Made by a program: the position numbers and the translations under genes. Shown here piece after piece: positions 18,482-30,176 of a stretch of 64,000 bases of DNA. The notes under the pieces are model-generated. The model saw only the letters and a list, made by a program, of their open reading frames with translations, was not told the DNA's origin and did no database searches. Source of the DNA: Tessaracoccus sp. OH4464_COT-324 (lineage in GTDB: Bacteria; Actinomycetota; Actinomycetes; Propionibacteriales; Propionibacteriaceae); the NCBI RefSeq assembly GCF_003932855.1, contig NZ_RQYZ01000003.1, forward strand, positions 106,244 to 170,243. Reading direction: 5' to 3'. The first letter of the stretch is position 1, and each line of letters starts with the position of its first letter.

Positions 18482-20221
18482 TCAGCCGAGCCGCCAGCGG
18501 CCAACCGCCTGCGAGTCGGCCACCAGGCCAGCGAACATGCCACCCGCCCGCGCCAGCTCGGCCGGGGCGCCCAGCTCGACGATGCGCGTCGCCTCGCCGC
18601 GTTCCCGGCCCGAGAGGACCGCCACGGTGTCGGCGCCCATGATCGTCGTCAGCCGGTGGGCGATCACGACGACGGTGCGGCCTTCGGCGAGTTCCGCGAG
18701 GGTTTCGCTCAGCACCGCCTCGTTCTCCGCGTCCAGCGCGGAGGTGATCTCGTCGAGCAGCAGAATGGGAGAGTCCTTGAGGAAGGCGCGCGCGATGGAC
18801 ACCCGCTGCCGCTCCCCACCGGACAGCCGCAGGCCGCCCTCGCCCACGCGGGTCTCCAGCCCATCCGGGAGGCGTTCGATCACCGAATCCAGCCGGGCGC
18901 GACTGACCGCGACGGCGACCTCCTCGTCGGTGGCCTCCGGGCGGGCGAGGCGCACGTTCTCCAGGATCGTGGTGTCAAACAGGTACACGTCCTGGAACAC
19001 CATCGACACGAGCGACATCAGCTGCTCGGTGGGGAGTTCCCGCACATCGACGCCGCCGACGGTCACCCGGCCACGGTCCACGTCCCAGAACCGGGCGATC
19101 AGCCTGGTGCAGGTGGACTTTCCACACCCCGACGGGCCGACGAGCGCCGTGATCTGCCCTTGCGGCGCGGTGAGCGAGAACCCTTCCAGGACCGGCAGGC
19201 CGGCCTCGTAGCCGAAGCTCACGTCCTCGAACACGATGTCCAGCCCGTCCAGCTCCCGCTCGACGCTGCCCGCGGCCATCTCCGGCTCGTCGAGCACCTT
19301 CCCCATCGCCTGGAGCGCGATGTCTGCCTTCTGGAGTTCCCCCTGGTAGAGCAGAGCCTGCGCCAGCGGCGTGGTGAACCGGGTGCTCAGCAGCATGATC
19401 GCCAGGAAGACGGCGACGTCGAGGGAACCTTCCAGGATGAACCACAGCCCGAGAGACAGCAGGGCTGCGAACAGCGTCTCGGCCGCTGCCGTCGCGGCCC
19501 CCAGCGGCGGTCCCTGGGCTTTGAGCAGGCCCGTCACGCCGTCGTTCTCCTCGACGAGGGTCCGGTTCAGCGGCTCCCAGTCCAGGCCGCGCAGCCCGCG
19601 GGCGCGCAGCACGGGCTGCAACTGCGCGTACTCGATGAGCCTGCCCGCGCTGGCGGAGGCGAGGGCAGGTTCTCGCTCCTGCTCCGTCTTCAGCACCCGA
19701 CGCCCCCAGCGCCACAACCACCAGGTGACGGGCACGGCGCTGCCCAGCACGAGCGCCAGCCGCCAGTCCACGAAGATCAGGCCAACTAGCACGGTGAGCG
19801 GCACGAGCGCCGCGGACATCAGGTTCGGCAGCACGATCGAGCCGAGGTGCGACAACACGTCGGCCTGCGAAGAAGTGAGGGCCGCCACCTCCCCCGGTGT
19901 GGAGGCGCGGAACCAGCCCAGCGGCAGGTTGGACACCCGTTTGCCGATCTTGTGGATCAGGTCCCCGCACACGTCCATCACCGAGATCCGGTGGGAGTTC
20001 GCGAGGGTCAGGAACTGCGCCAGGAAGGCGCCCGCGGCGAGCCCGAGCAGCGTCCACAGCCACGGCAGCGCCGAGGCGGGTGAGTCGCCGAGGAAGGCCC
20101 GCAGGAACGGAACTATGACGATGAATGCCAGGCCTTGCAGCACGGCGGCCACACCGTAGCCGCCCACCAGCCAGAAGAACGCCTGCGGCTTATCCAGGTA
20201 GCGAAGCATCCTTGTCAGCAT
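18482..20221 (-). CDS. ABC half-transporter, permease-ATPase fusion, IrtB/YbtQ-like
   Basis: 579 residues from ATG 20221 (the frame stays open further upstream but enters the neighbouring gene). Six N-terminal transmembrane helices of the exporter fold precede an ATPase with Walker A GPSGCGKST, signature LSGGERQRVSIARAFL and Walker B ILLLDEITSALD. It overlaps the preceding half-transporter by 7 nt, so the two probably form a heterodimer. Exporter-fold heterodimers of the IrtAB/YbtPQ type work as importers of ferric siderophores. The iron box upstream of the operon supports an iron role; the substrate is inferred, not shown. Confidence 0.88.
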   Translation of the reverse strand: MLTRMLRYLDKPQAFFWLVGGYGVAAVLQGLAFIVIVPFLRAFLGDSPASALPWLWTLLGLAAGAFLAQFLTLANSHRISVMDVCGDLIHKIGKRVSNLPLGWFRASTPGEVAALTSSQADVLSHLGSIVLPNLMSAALVPLTVLVGLIFVDWRLALVLGSAVPVTWWLWRWGRRVLKTEQEREPALASASAGRLIEYAQLQPVLRARGLRGLDWEPLNRTLVEENDGVTGLLKAQGPPLGAATAAAETLFAALLSLGLWFILEGSLDVAVFLAIMLLSTRFTTPLAQALLYQGELQKADIALQAMGKVLDEPEMAAGSVERELDGLDIVFEDVSFGYEAGLPVLEGFSLTAPQGQITALVGPSGCGKSTCTRLIARFWDVDRGRVTVGGVDVRELPTEQLMSLVSMVFQDVYLFDTTILENVRLARPEATDEEVAVAVSRARLDSVIERLPDGLETRVGEGGLRLSGGERQRVSIARAFLKDSPILLLDEITSALDAENEAVLSETLAELAEGRTVVVIAHRLTTIMGADTVAVLSGRERGEATRIVELGAPAELARAGGMFAGLVADSQAVGRWRLG

Positions 20222-22008
20222 GGCTGGTTCTCCTGTTCGACGATCGGCCGGCTCTGGTTGCGCCACATGCGCGCGTAGCGCCCGCCCAGGGCGAGCAGTT
20301 CGTCGTGGGGACCGCATTCGGCCAGGCGGCCTTCCTCGATGACCGCGATCTGGTCGGCGCCTTGGATGGTGCCGAGCCGGTGGGCTATGACGATGACGGT
20401 GCGGCCCTCGGCCAGGTTGCTGATCGCCTGCTGGATCAGCCGCTCGGAGTGGGCATCGGCCTGGGCGGTCGCCTCGTCGAGGATGAGGATGGGTGCGGCC
20501 GCGAGGAAGGCGCGGGCGATGGTGAGCCGCTGCGCTTCGCCCCCGGACAGGTGCGCGCCTTCCCCGACGATGGTGTCGTAGCCGTCGGGCAGCTGCATGA
20601 TGCGCTCGTGGATGCACGCGGCGCGGGCGGCCTGCACGATCTCGTCGTCCGTGGCCCCCGCCCTGCCGAGTGCGATGTTGGCGCGCACCGTGTCGCGGCT
20701 GAGCTGGACGTCCTGGAACACAAGGGAGAGCGATGACATGAGGTCGGCGGAGGTGGTCTGCCGCACGTCGCGGCCGCCCACCAGCACCGCGCCCTCGTTG
20801 ACGTCCCAGAAGCGGGCGGCGAGCTTCGCCACCGTCGATTTTCCTCCACCGGATGGGCCGACGAGGGCCGTCACGGTGCCCGCGGGGCAGCTGAGCGACA
20901 GCTCCTTGATGACATCCACCCCCTTGTCATAAGCGAATGACACGTTGCGGAACTCCACGGCTGGGGCCTGGGGGTCGGGTGTCGCGGACGTGTCCGGTTC
21001 GGGAAGCTCCGCGGCCTGCAGGATGGCCAGTGTGCTGGCGGCCGCCTCCTGCGCCGTGTACAGGACCTGGGAGATCCCGACGATGGCGAGCAGCCCCTCC
21101 GGCAGCCCGACGCACACCAGTGCGAACGCTACGACGGTCACCGGGGACAGCCAGCCCTGGAGGGTGAACAGCAGCCCCACCCCGACTGTGGTGGCGAAGA
21201 TCACGACGGGCTGCATGGCCGCGGCCAGGAGCGCCATGCCCAGGCCCTGCTTCTCCAGCCACGCGACCGACACGGACGCGTGCTTCTTCTGCGCCCGATC
21301 GAACCGCCCGAAGACCTGGTTGGTCATCCCGAAGTTCTTGACCTCCTTGATGCCGTCCACCAGTTCCACGACGCTGCTGGCCAGCTCCCGCTGGGACTGG
21401 GTGTAGGCCTGGATACTGTCGGAGAGTCCGGTGACGCTGAGCAGGAGGACCAACAGCACCACCAGGATCAGGCCGCCCAGCATGATGGCCGCGAAGCGCC
21501 AGTCGAGCCAGAACAGGTAGGCCAGCGAGGCCAGGATGCTGACGATGGAGTTGGCGACGTCGCCGGCGAGGTGCGCCACCAGCACATGGATCTCGGCGGT
21601 GTCCTTGGCCACTGCCTTGCGGATCTGCCCGGAGCTGCGGGCGGTGAACCAGCCCAGGTTCACGCGGGCGAGCTTGTCGACGAGACGCCCGCGCAGTTCG
21701 GCGCGCAGCCTGGCCTCGGCGAAGTGGTTCTTGCCGAGGGCGGTGCCGTAGAGGAGGGCGTGCGCCACCATCGCGGCGACCGCGACCAGCACCCACGTCC
21801 ACAGCGGGCCGGGGGCGAGTTCCTGCGCGACGAGGCGTCGGGCGATCTCGATGAGCGCGATGTACGGGACCACCTTGCAGAGGGCGCCGACGGCAGCCAG
21901 GCAGAATCCGAGGATCATTGAGCGCTGCGCGCTCCTCATCAGATCCCAGATGGTTCGCGGCGCCCCCTCCGGTATGGCTGTGGTCTCAGCCGTGGTGTGT
22001 GTAGTCAA
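20215..22008 (-). CDS. ABC half-transporter, permease-ATPase fusion, IrtA/YbtP-like
   Basis: 597 residues. Six transmembrane helices of the exporter fold (about 30-300) are followed by an ATPase: Walker A GPSGGGKST, signature LSGGEAQRLTIARAFL, Walker B ILILDEATAQAD and H-loop VIAHRLGTI. No siderophore-interacting domain is fused to it, unlike mycobacterial IrtA, but a separate one is encoded at 56141-57028. It overlaps both neighbours (23 nt upstream, 7 nt downstream), so all four genes from the S component onward read as one operon. Confidence 0.88.
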   Translation of the reverse strand: MTTHTTAETTAIPEGAPRTIWDLMRSAQRSMILGFCLAAVGALCKVVPYIALIEIARRLVAQELAPGPLWTWVLVAVAAMVAHALLYGTALGKNHFAEARLRAELRGRLVDKLARVNLGWFTARSSGQIRKAVAKDTAEIHVLVAHLAGDVANSIVSILASLAYLFWLDWRFAAIMLGGLILVVLLVLLLSVTGLSDSIQAYTQSQRELASSVVELVDGIKEVKNFGMTNQVFGRFDRAQKKHASVSVAWLEKQGLGMALLAAAMQPVVIFATTVGVGLLFTLQGWLSPVTVVAFALVCVGLPEGLLAIVGISQVLYTAQEAAASTLAILQAAELPEPDTSATPDPQAPAVEFRNVSFAYDKGVDVIKELSLSCPAGTVTALVGPSGGGKSTVAKLAARFWDVNEGAVLVGGRDVRQTTSADLMSSLSLVFQDVQLSRDTVRANIALGRAGATDDEIVQAARAACIHERIMQLPDGYDTIVGEGAHLSGGEAQRLTIARAFLAAAPILILDEATAQADAHSERLIQQAISNLAEGRTVIVIAHRLGTIQGADQIAVIEEGRLAECGPHDELLALGGRYARMWRNQSRPIVEQENQPC

Positions 22009-24538
22009 GAGCGATCCTTCCCAACAGGTCGAAGTGGTGCAGAACGAGGGCCAGCGCGAGGGTCAGGGCCCAGAGGAGCAGCAGGAGAGCCGAGTCGGCG
22101 AGACGCCAGCGCACCTCGGTGAGTTCGGTGCGGCGACGGTGCGCACCAAAAGCCCGGGCATCCATCGCCATCGAGACGCGCTCCGCGTGGCGGATGGCGC
22201 TGACCAGCAGCGGGGTCACGGAGCCCGCCCAGATCACGACAGGCCGCAGCACGCCGGGGGCGCGCGATCCCCGCATTCGTCGCGCCTGGCGGATGATGCG
22301 ATGCTCGGTACGGAACCGCTCCAGGAAGGCCACCGCCGCCATGCCCGCATGCGCGATCCGCACGGGTAGCCGGAACGTGCGGGTCAGGGAACGCAACAGC
22401 TCCTGCGGCGACGTGAGCGCGCCGGAGGCGACGACGAGCGCGAGCAGGGCGGAGATCCGCAGCCCCGTTTTGATCCCGGCCAGCCACTGCCCCTCGTCGA
22501 CGCTGAACGGGCCGATCCGCACGGGCGGCGACGCTCCGTGGAGGTCGAACCGGTAGGCCACCATGGCCGACCAGGTGAGCAGCGCCGCCACCGCCCACAG
22601 GCCCGCGACGAGCACGGCGCGGTGCGCGAGACCACCCCGTCCCCGAGCCAGCAGGAACACTGAAGCGAGGATGAGGCAGGTGAGAGAGAACTCGTGGCGC
22701 CCGGTGAGGGCGACCAGAACCATCGCGGGCAGCAGGCTGAGGAACAGCGTCAGGGGGCCGACGGGCGAGGGTTGCGCCTCGGGCAGGTCAGGTTGGCTCT
22801 GCGGCTCGTCGGGCGCGCTCGTTGCGCCGGTGGCGGGCGGTTCGTCGGGCATCCCCTCGACGGCGGCCGCGGCGAGGCGCAGCACGGGCGGGGGCGTCAG
22901 GCCACACTCGGCGATGACGGGGTCGAGCAGCACCTCGCAGGGCGGGCCCTCCGCCCGAACGCGCCCCTCGTGCAGCACCACCACGTGGGCCGCGTGCTCC
23001 AGTACGAGGCCGAGATCGTGGGTTGCCATGATGATGGTGGTGCCCCGCGCGGCCGTGCGCGCCAGCAGCTCCATGAGCACCCTCGTCGATTCGGCGTCCT
23101 GCCCAAACGTGGGCTCGTCGAGGCACAGCACCTCGCGCCCCTCGCTGAGCGCCGTCGCGACGGATAGGCGACGCTGCTGCCCGCCGGAGAGCAGGAAGGG
23201 GCTCAGCTCCTGCATCCCGGTCAGGCCCAGCTCCTTCAGTAGAGCGGCTACCTCGGCCTGAACTTGCTGCGCGGGGGCGCAGTTGACCCGGCCGGAGTGC
23301 GCGAGCTCCTCACGCAGGGTGGAGTGCAGGAACTGGTGCTGCGGGTTTTGGAATACGTGCCCGACGCGCGGATCGGGGGCGGTGAGCCGGATTGAGCCGG
23401 TGGCGGTGGTGCAGGTGTCGGCGCGGGAGCCGGGGTGGAGCCCGGAGAGGCTGCGCAGCAGGGTTGATTTGCCGGTGCCGTTGACGCCGACGACGGCGGT
23501 CAGGGCACCTGCGGGGGCGTGGAAGTCCACCCCGTCCAGGACGTTCGTCGCCTCCGGCCCGCTGCCCAGCTGGAGGCGGAGACCTGCGACGCTGAGCCCC
23601 GGAGCGTGGGCTGTGGGACGCCTGAGTTCGGCGATGTGCGCGGCGAGGACGGCTCGCGCCTCGGGGTGCCCGGCCAGGGCTGCGGCCCCTTCCTGCAGGG
23701 TCAGGGCGCCGCGCAATTCAGGAATCCGGTCGGCGAGCCGGACGCAGGTGGGCAGCTGGATTCCTGCGGCGAGGAGGGCGTCGCGGTGGCGGTGCAGCAC
23801 GTCGCCGGGCGGACCCTGCGTCAGCGTGGCTCCGGTGGCGTCGAGAGCGATCACCTCGTCAACGTGGCCGATTATCGGGTCGAGGTTGTGTTCCACCACG
23901 ACGACGGCGGTGCCGCGGCGCGCCTCGTCGGCCAGGATGCGATACAGCTGCTCCCCGGTGGCGGGGTCGATGTTGGCGGTGGGCTCGTCGAGGACGAGCA
24001 GTTCGGGGCGCATTGCCAGCGCGGACGCCAGCACGAGGCGCTGCCGCTGCCCGCCGGATAGTTCCCACGGGTTGCGGGTGGCTTCGCCGAGGAGGCCAAC
24101 CTGGGTGAGGGCTTTTTGGGCGCGCGAGCGGATCTCCTCGGGTGGCAGGCAGAGGTTGCTGAGCCCCCAGGCGACCTCGTCGAGCACACTGGTGGTGATG
24201 ATCTGCGCGTCGGGGTCTTGGAGCACCATCGCCACAGTGGTCGCCAGCTGGTGGATGGCCTGGTCGGCCACCTCCTTCCCTTTAACCAGCACGCTTCCCC
24301 GGTAGGCGGAGGGCACGGAGTGCGGGACGAGGCCGTTGAGGGTGAGGGTCAGCGACGATTTTCCGCACCCGGAGGGTCCGATGAGGGCGACGAGCCGGCC
24401 GGGGGCGAGGCTCAGGGTGGTGGATTGGGGCTGCCAGGCTTCCCGGCCCTCGTGCCGCACCCCGACCTGGACACATTCGGCGACTCGGCTGCTGGTTGGC
24501 GCTTCGGCTTTAGCGCTCGGTTCTGTGGTGCGCAGCAT
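21986..24538 (-). CDS. Energy-coupling factor module in one polypeptide: EcfA-EcfA'-EcfT fusion
   Basis: 850 residues. First ATPase at about 25-270 (Walker A GPSGCGKSS, signature LSGGQRQRL, Walker B LLVLDEPTANID). Second ATPase at about 305-530 (Walker A GVNGTGKST, signature LSGGQQRRL, Walker B VLCLDEPTFGQD). After a Pro/Glu-rich linker, the last ~260 residues are membrane-spanning and carry EcfT features including QARRMRGSR and MDARAFGAHRRR coupling helices. It supplies energy to the S component encoded immediately upstream. EcfA, A' and T are usually two or three genes; the A-A' fusion is common, the full A-A'-T fusion less so. Confidence 0.9.
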   Translation of the reverse strand: MLRTTEPSAKAEAPTSSRVAECVQVGVRHEGREAWQPQSTTLSLAPGRLVALIGPSGCGKSSLTLTLNGLVPHSVPSAYRGSVLVKGKEVADQAIHQLATTVAMVLQDPDAQIITTSVLDEVAWGLSNLCLPPEEIRSRAQKALTQVGLLGEATRNPWELSGGQRQRLVLASALAMRPELLVLDEPTANIDPATGEQLYRILADEARRGTAVVVVEHNLDPIIGHVDEVIALDATGATLTQGPPGDVLHRHRDALLAAGIQLPTCVRLADRIPELRGALTLQEGAAALAGHPEARAVLAAHIAELRRPTAHAPGLSVAGLRLQLGSGPEATNVLDGVDFHAPAGALTAVVGVNGTGKSTLLRSLSGLHPGSRADTCTTATGSIRLTAPDPRVGHVFQNPQHQFLHSTLREELAHSGRVNCAPAQQVQAEVAALLKELGLTGMQELSPFLLSGGQQRRLSVATALSEGREVLCLDEPTFGQDAESTRVLMELLARTAARGTTIIMATHDLGLVLEHAAHVVVLHEGRVRAEGPPCEVLLDPVIAECGLTPPPVLRLAAAAVEGMPDEPPATGATSAPDEPQSQPDLPEAQPSPVGPLTLFLSLLPAMVLVALTGRHEFSLTCLILASVFLLARGRGGLAHRAVLVAGLWAVAALLTWSAMVAYRFDLHGASPPVRIGPFSVDEGQWLAGIKTGLRISALLALVVASGALTSPQELLRSLTRTFRLPVRIAHAGMAAVAFLERFRTEHRIIRQARRMRGSRAPGVLRPVVIWAGSVTPLLVSAIRHAERVSMAMDARAFGAHRRRTELTEVRWRLADSALLLLLWALTLALALVLHHFDLLGRIALDYTHHG

Positions 24539-24541
24539 GGC

Positions 24542-25144
24542 TCAGCTGGCGGTGACGCCGACGCCCGCCTTTCGCAGCGCGCGGACGATGAGCAGTGTGA
24601 CGGCAACTGCGGCGTAGCAGGAGACGAGTGCGGTCGCCGCGAAGAGCACGAGCTGTCCGGTGCTCACCTCTATCGAGAGCATCTTCGGATACATCAGGCT
24701 GTTGAAGAGGCCGAATACGGTGGCGGCCAGCCCGTAGCCGAGCCAGTTCCAGTGTTTGTACAGCAGCAGCGCCAGCGGGATCTCCAGCAGGGCTCCGCCG
24801 AGGAGGTTGCCGATGATGCTGGCTACGCCCGCTGGCGTGGAGAAGGTGCCGATGATCCCGAGGATGAGTGCTGCGATGAGAATTGCTCCGGGTTTGCGGG
24901 TGAGGGCACCCGGCAGCAGGTAGGGGATGATCCACAGCCCCATGAAGCCGCACATCGCCAGGATGCCGCCGGGGGATACGGCCGCCGCGACGCTGACGTA
25001 GTTGAGCGGAACGTTGATCAGCGCCCCGGCAACCGCACACGCAGCGACGATCATCAGCGTCCGGGTGTGCAGTACCGAGTTCTTGAGCGGGCTGGCTGAG
25101 CTGGTGTGGATTTTGAGGGTGGGGGTTTCTTCCGCCGCTGTCAT
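24542..25144 (-). CDS. ECF transporter substrate-binding (S) component, YkoE/MptS-like
   Basis: About 200 residues from ATG 25144 (the frame is open to 25264, but residues before this Met do not look coding and would cover the iron box). Five to six hydrophobic helices with the S-component pattern (LINVPLNYVSVAAAVSPGGILAMCGFMGLW, IGNLLGGALLEIPLALLLY). It captures a small molecule in the membrane and hands it to the A-A'-T module 3 nt downstream. The DtxR-type operator 20 nt before the start implies the ligand relates to iron, for example a ferric siderophore or haem-like compound; this is inference. Confidence 0.83.
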   Translation of the reverse strand: MTAAEETPTLKIHTSSASPLKNSVLHTRTLMIVAACAVAGALINVPLNYVSVAAAVSPGGILAMCGFMGLWIIPYLLPGALTRKPGAILIAALILGIIGTFSTPAGVASIIGNLLGGALLEIPLALLLYKHWNWLGYGLAATVFGLFNSLMYPKMLSIEVSTGQLVLFAATALVSCYAAVAVTLLIVRALRKAGVGVTAS

Positions 25145-25163
25145 GCGCCTCTCCTTCCCTGAT

Positions 25164-25182
25164 TTAGGCAAGGCTAACCTAA
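25164..25182 (-). promoter_or_regulatory. DtxR/IdeR iron box in front of the ECF/IrtAB-like operon
   Basis: TTAGGCAAGGCTAACCTAA matches the 19-bp DtxR/IdeR operator consensus TWAGGTTAGSCTAACCTWA in all but two positions. It lies 20 nt before the S-component start, where a repressor would block transcription when Fe(II) is sufficient. This is the only clear iron box seen in the window; the region from 25183 to 25458 shows nothing further that can be supported. Confidence 0.88.
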
Positions 25183-25458
25183 CGCATTGCCGCGAACCTC
25201 TGAGACCCGGGTCGCAGATTGGATCTAGTGAGGGGGGAACGTATCCCAGCGCACCCGGCCACACGGATGGTGTCCGGGCGCGACCGACGTGGACCCCACC
25301 TCAGGTAGGGAGCCCCCGTCACCAGATTCCTGTGGGCGTCCAGGCTCGGCGCCAGTCAGGCCTTATTGCGTGCGTGTTGCCGGAGCAAGGGCACCACCGT
25401 CAGAGAAAGAACGACCCGATCCGGGCGCCGCAACCCGGTACGACCTGCGAACCAGGCC

Positions 25459-26520
25459 CTACAGGCTTTCGACGAAATGCTTGGCTTCGACGAGGGAGCA
25501 GCCGGTCACATCACGGTATCGACGGATGGCCTCCAGTTTGCGTCCGCCGCGGGCCAGTCTCCGCAGCTCCTCGCTCAGGATGGGGGGCAGGCCCTCCTCA
25601 AACCCTGCCGCCTGATTGACGACGGGTGCCGGCCGCGAGGCATAGGCGGGTTGGTTCTCCGCAGCTGCCTTCGTGGCCATCTCCCGCTTGACGTTCTCGA
25701 TGTAGCGGTCGGCTTCTTCGGAAGACACCCCGAATGAGGCACGGTAGCGGCTGTGAGCGATGCTTTCCTTGCCCTCGGCGATCAGCCTGTCGATGTTCTC
25801 GTACAGCTCAGCTTTGTCGCCGTCCCGCGCAAGGAAGCTCTTCTTTTTCGCCTTGGCGGACCTAAGCGCCAACCCGCCGATCCCAGCAGCGGCGATGAAC
25901 AGCAGGATGCTGAGGAAAGCGCCGCTCTTGCTGCTGTCGAACAGTGCGGGGACGAACAGGAGCAACCAGACGATCGCCAGGGCCCCGATGATGTTGAAGT
26001 TATCCCGCCGCTTTCTATCGTTGGCGAATTGCTGCGCCACTCCCCTGGGGTTCGGGGTTGGGGGGACTGGCGGTGGCGGGAAGCCAGCCAGTCGCTGGTT
26101 CAACTGGTGTTCCGCAGGAGCTGGCTTCGACGTTCCTCCCCCGCGCTCGGCCATGGCCGGCACAGCAGTTCGCGACGTCGGTGCCGGTTGAATAGCCTGC
26201 GGCTTCACTGCGGGCTCCACGGGCTGGATCACCTCGGGCGCGACGTTTTTGACACCCTGGCCGGAGTCAGCGGCCTGCTGTCCCGGCGCGGGACCGTCGA
26301 GTTCAACGCTCGCCGACGGCTGCTCCGCGCCTGAATCGGTTGCGGAGCGCTCCGCTATCGCTGTGCGCACCGCAGCCAGCTCCGGCTGCAAACGGGCCGC
26401 GTTTGCCCGGCGGCACAAGTCGCTGTACTCCCTGAACGAGATCACCCCGTCGCCCAGCAATCGCCCGAGCTCTCTCAGTACCGTGTCGCGCTCCCGGTAG
26501 TGCACAGTCTCCACGCCCAC
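25459..26520 (-). CDS. DUF1707-like membrane protein with L7/L12-CTD-like repeats (paralogue 2)
   Basis: 353 residues, GTG start. The N-terminus (VHYRERDTVLRELGRLLGDG, then ISFREYSDLCRRANAARLQPELA) is nearly identical in pattern to the protein at 17343-18263, followed by a low-complexity linker, two transmembrane helices (about 165-210) and a first helical hairpin (SRYRASFGVSSEEADRYIENV). A second hairpin at the end, GGRKLEAIRRYRDVTGCSLVEAKHFVES, matches the helix-turn-helix of the ribosomal L7/L12 C-terminal domain (KI..IK..RE.TG.GL.EAK..VE). The second copy of the motif is absent from paralogue 1. Role unknown. Confidence 0.8.
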   Translation of the reverse strand: MGVETVHYRERDTVLRELGRLLGDGVISFREYSDLCRRANAARLQPELAAVRTAIAERSATDSGAEQPSASVELDGPAPGQQAADSGQGVKNVAPEVIQPVEPAVKPQAIQPAPTSRTAVPAMAERGGGTSKPAPAEHQLNQRLAGFPPPPVPPTPNPRGVAQQFANDRKRRDNFNIIGALAIVWLLLFVPALFDSSKSGAFLSILLFIAAAGIGGLALRSAKAKKKSFLARDGDKAELYENIDRLIAEGKESIAHSRYRASFGVSSEEADRYIENVKREMATKAAAENQPAYASRPAPVVNQAAGFEEGLPPILSEELRRLARGGRKLEAIRRYRDVTGCSLVEAKHFVESL

Positions 26521-26585
26521 TAGCCGAACCTTTCCGACGGCTGCCGCCGCCTATCGAAGAAATAGTTATTTGTTCGCGGAGCCGC

Positions 26586-27341
26586 TCAGCCAACCACATA
26601 GCGCAGGTCATCGGGCATGATCGGGTTCTCGTCCGGATCGTCCACGATAATCTGCAGGCCGCCGATCAGCCCGTCCTCCACCCAGAGCTCTACCCGCACC
26701 GACTCGTCGGGGCTCAGGCCATGCACCGGGAAGGTGTAGTCCGGCGCTAGGGTGCGCGGCCCGTCGTCGGCCACCTGAAAGGTGACAAAGCCGTCGCTAA
26801 TTTTCCCGAACTGCTGCGCGCCGGAAAGCTGGGCGCGCAGTTCCTCCGCGCCCCAGCCGTCGATCTTCGCGAGCATTTCGGTCACCACCTGCCGCACCCG
26901 GGGCTCCAGGTCTCGCGCCTCGACGATACCCTCGTCTCCCGTTGACGCGTCGAGCCCCGCCAGCTTGTGGCTCAACACCATCGACACGGCACCCAGCGCC
27001 CCCACGCCAACCGCCAGAGCCGCCCGCGGCCACCGGCAGCCCGCTGCGGCCAGCCCGTCGGCCAGCCACGCGTCGACGGCCAGAGCCGGCTTGCGCAGAG
27101 CTAGCGTGGCCCCAACCGCGCCCGCTGTGAGCACGGCGTCGCCCGGCTCCGAGCCGGATCCGACGATGCGCTCACGCTCGACGCGGGTGGCTTCCCACAC
27201 CGCCGCACCGCTCAACGCCGACAGCACGCCCCAGTAAGCCCAACGCTGCCAGCCGCGCAGCTTCCGCGGCTCTACCAGAGTGAGCACGGAGGCGGCCCCG
27301 TAGAGGGCCGCCTCACGCCAGGAGTCAGGATTCTTCGCCAT
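26586..27341 (-). CDS. Membrane protein of unknown function with conserved soluble C-terminal domain
   Basis: 251 residues. Three to four hydrophobic segments in the first 130 residues are followed by a soluble domain (about 150-251) with alternating beta strands ending in ELWVEDGLIGGLQIIVDDPDENPIMPDDLRYV. I do not recognise the family with certainty. TAGGCT lies 6 nt before the ATG at 27341 (27348-27353, minus strand). It is directly downstream of clpB (9-bp gap) but seems to have its own leaderless promoter inside the clpB tail. Confidence 0.75.
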   Translation of the reverse strand: MAKNPDSWREAALYGAASVLTLVEPRKLRGWQRWAYWGVLSALSGAAVWEATRVERERIVGSGSEPGDAVLTAGAVGATLALRKPALAVDAWLADGLAAAGCRWPRAALAVGVGALGAVSMVLSHKLAGLDASTGDEGIVEARDLEPRVRQVVTEMLAKIDGWGAEELRAQLSGAQQFGKISDGFVTFQVADDGPRTLAPDYTFPVHGLSPDESVRVELWVEDGLIGGLQIIVDDPDENPIMPDDLRYVVG

Positions 27342-27350
27342 GGACCCAGC

Positions 27351-29930
<2,580 letters not shown>

Positions 29931-29955
29931 CGCACTCCTTCTGACGTTCTACAAA

Positions 29956-29976
29956 GTTGAGTCTACCTAACTCAAC
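29956..29976 (-). promoter_or_regulatory. HAIR operator (HspR site) upstream of clpB
   Basis: GTTGAGT-N7-ACTCAAC is a perfect inverted repeat with the spacing of the HAIR consensus CTTGAGT-N7-ACTCAAG, 26 nt before the clpB start. The HspR repressor is encoded at 58030-58446. The rest of 29977-30176 shows nothing that can be supported. Confidence 0.9.
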
Positions 29977-30176
29977 CCTGTTGCGGCGCGTTTTATTCCC
30001 GATGTCGCCAACCCACGCTCCAGCCGCCCCCGGGCGCCGCTGCAGATCCAGCGCGAACAGAAAGATGCCACGAAACCCGTTACGAGCGCACCCCAGCTGC
30101 GGGGCGCTCCTCGATCAGAACCGGTCTCGCGGCACCAGTTGACACCCGACCCAGGGGCCCTAGCTCGGGGCTTCGC

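Noticed and set aside
20222..20617. N-terminal extension of the second ABC half-transporter
   Set aside because: The extra residues are Arg/His-rich and read through the ATPase of the neighbouring gene; ATG 20221 begins a normal transmembrane domain.
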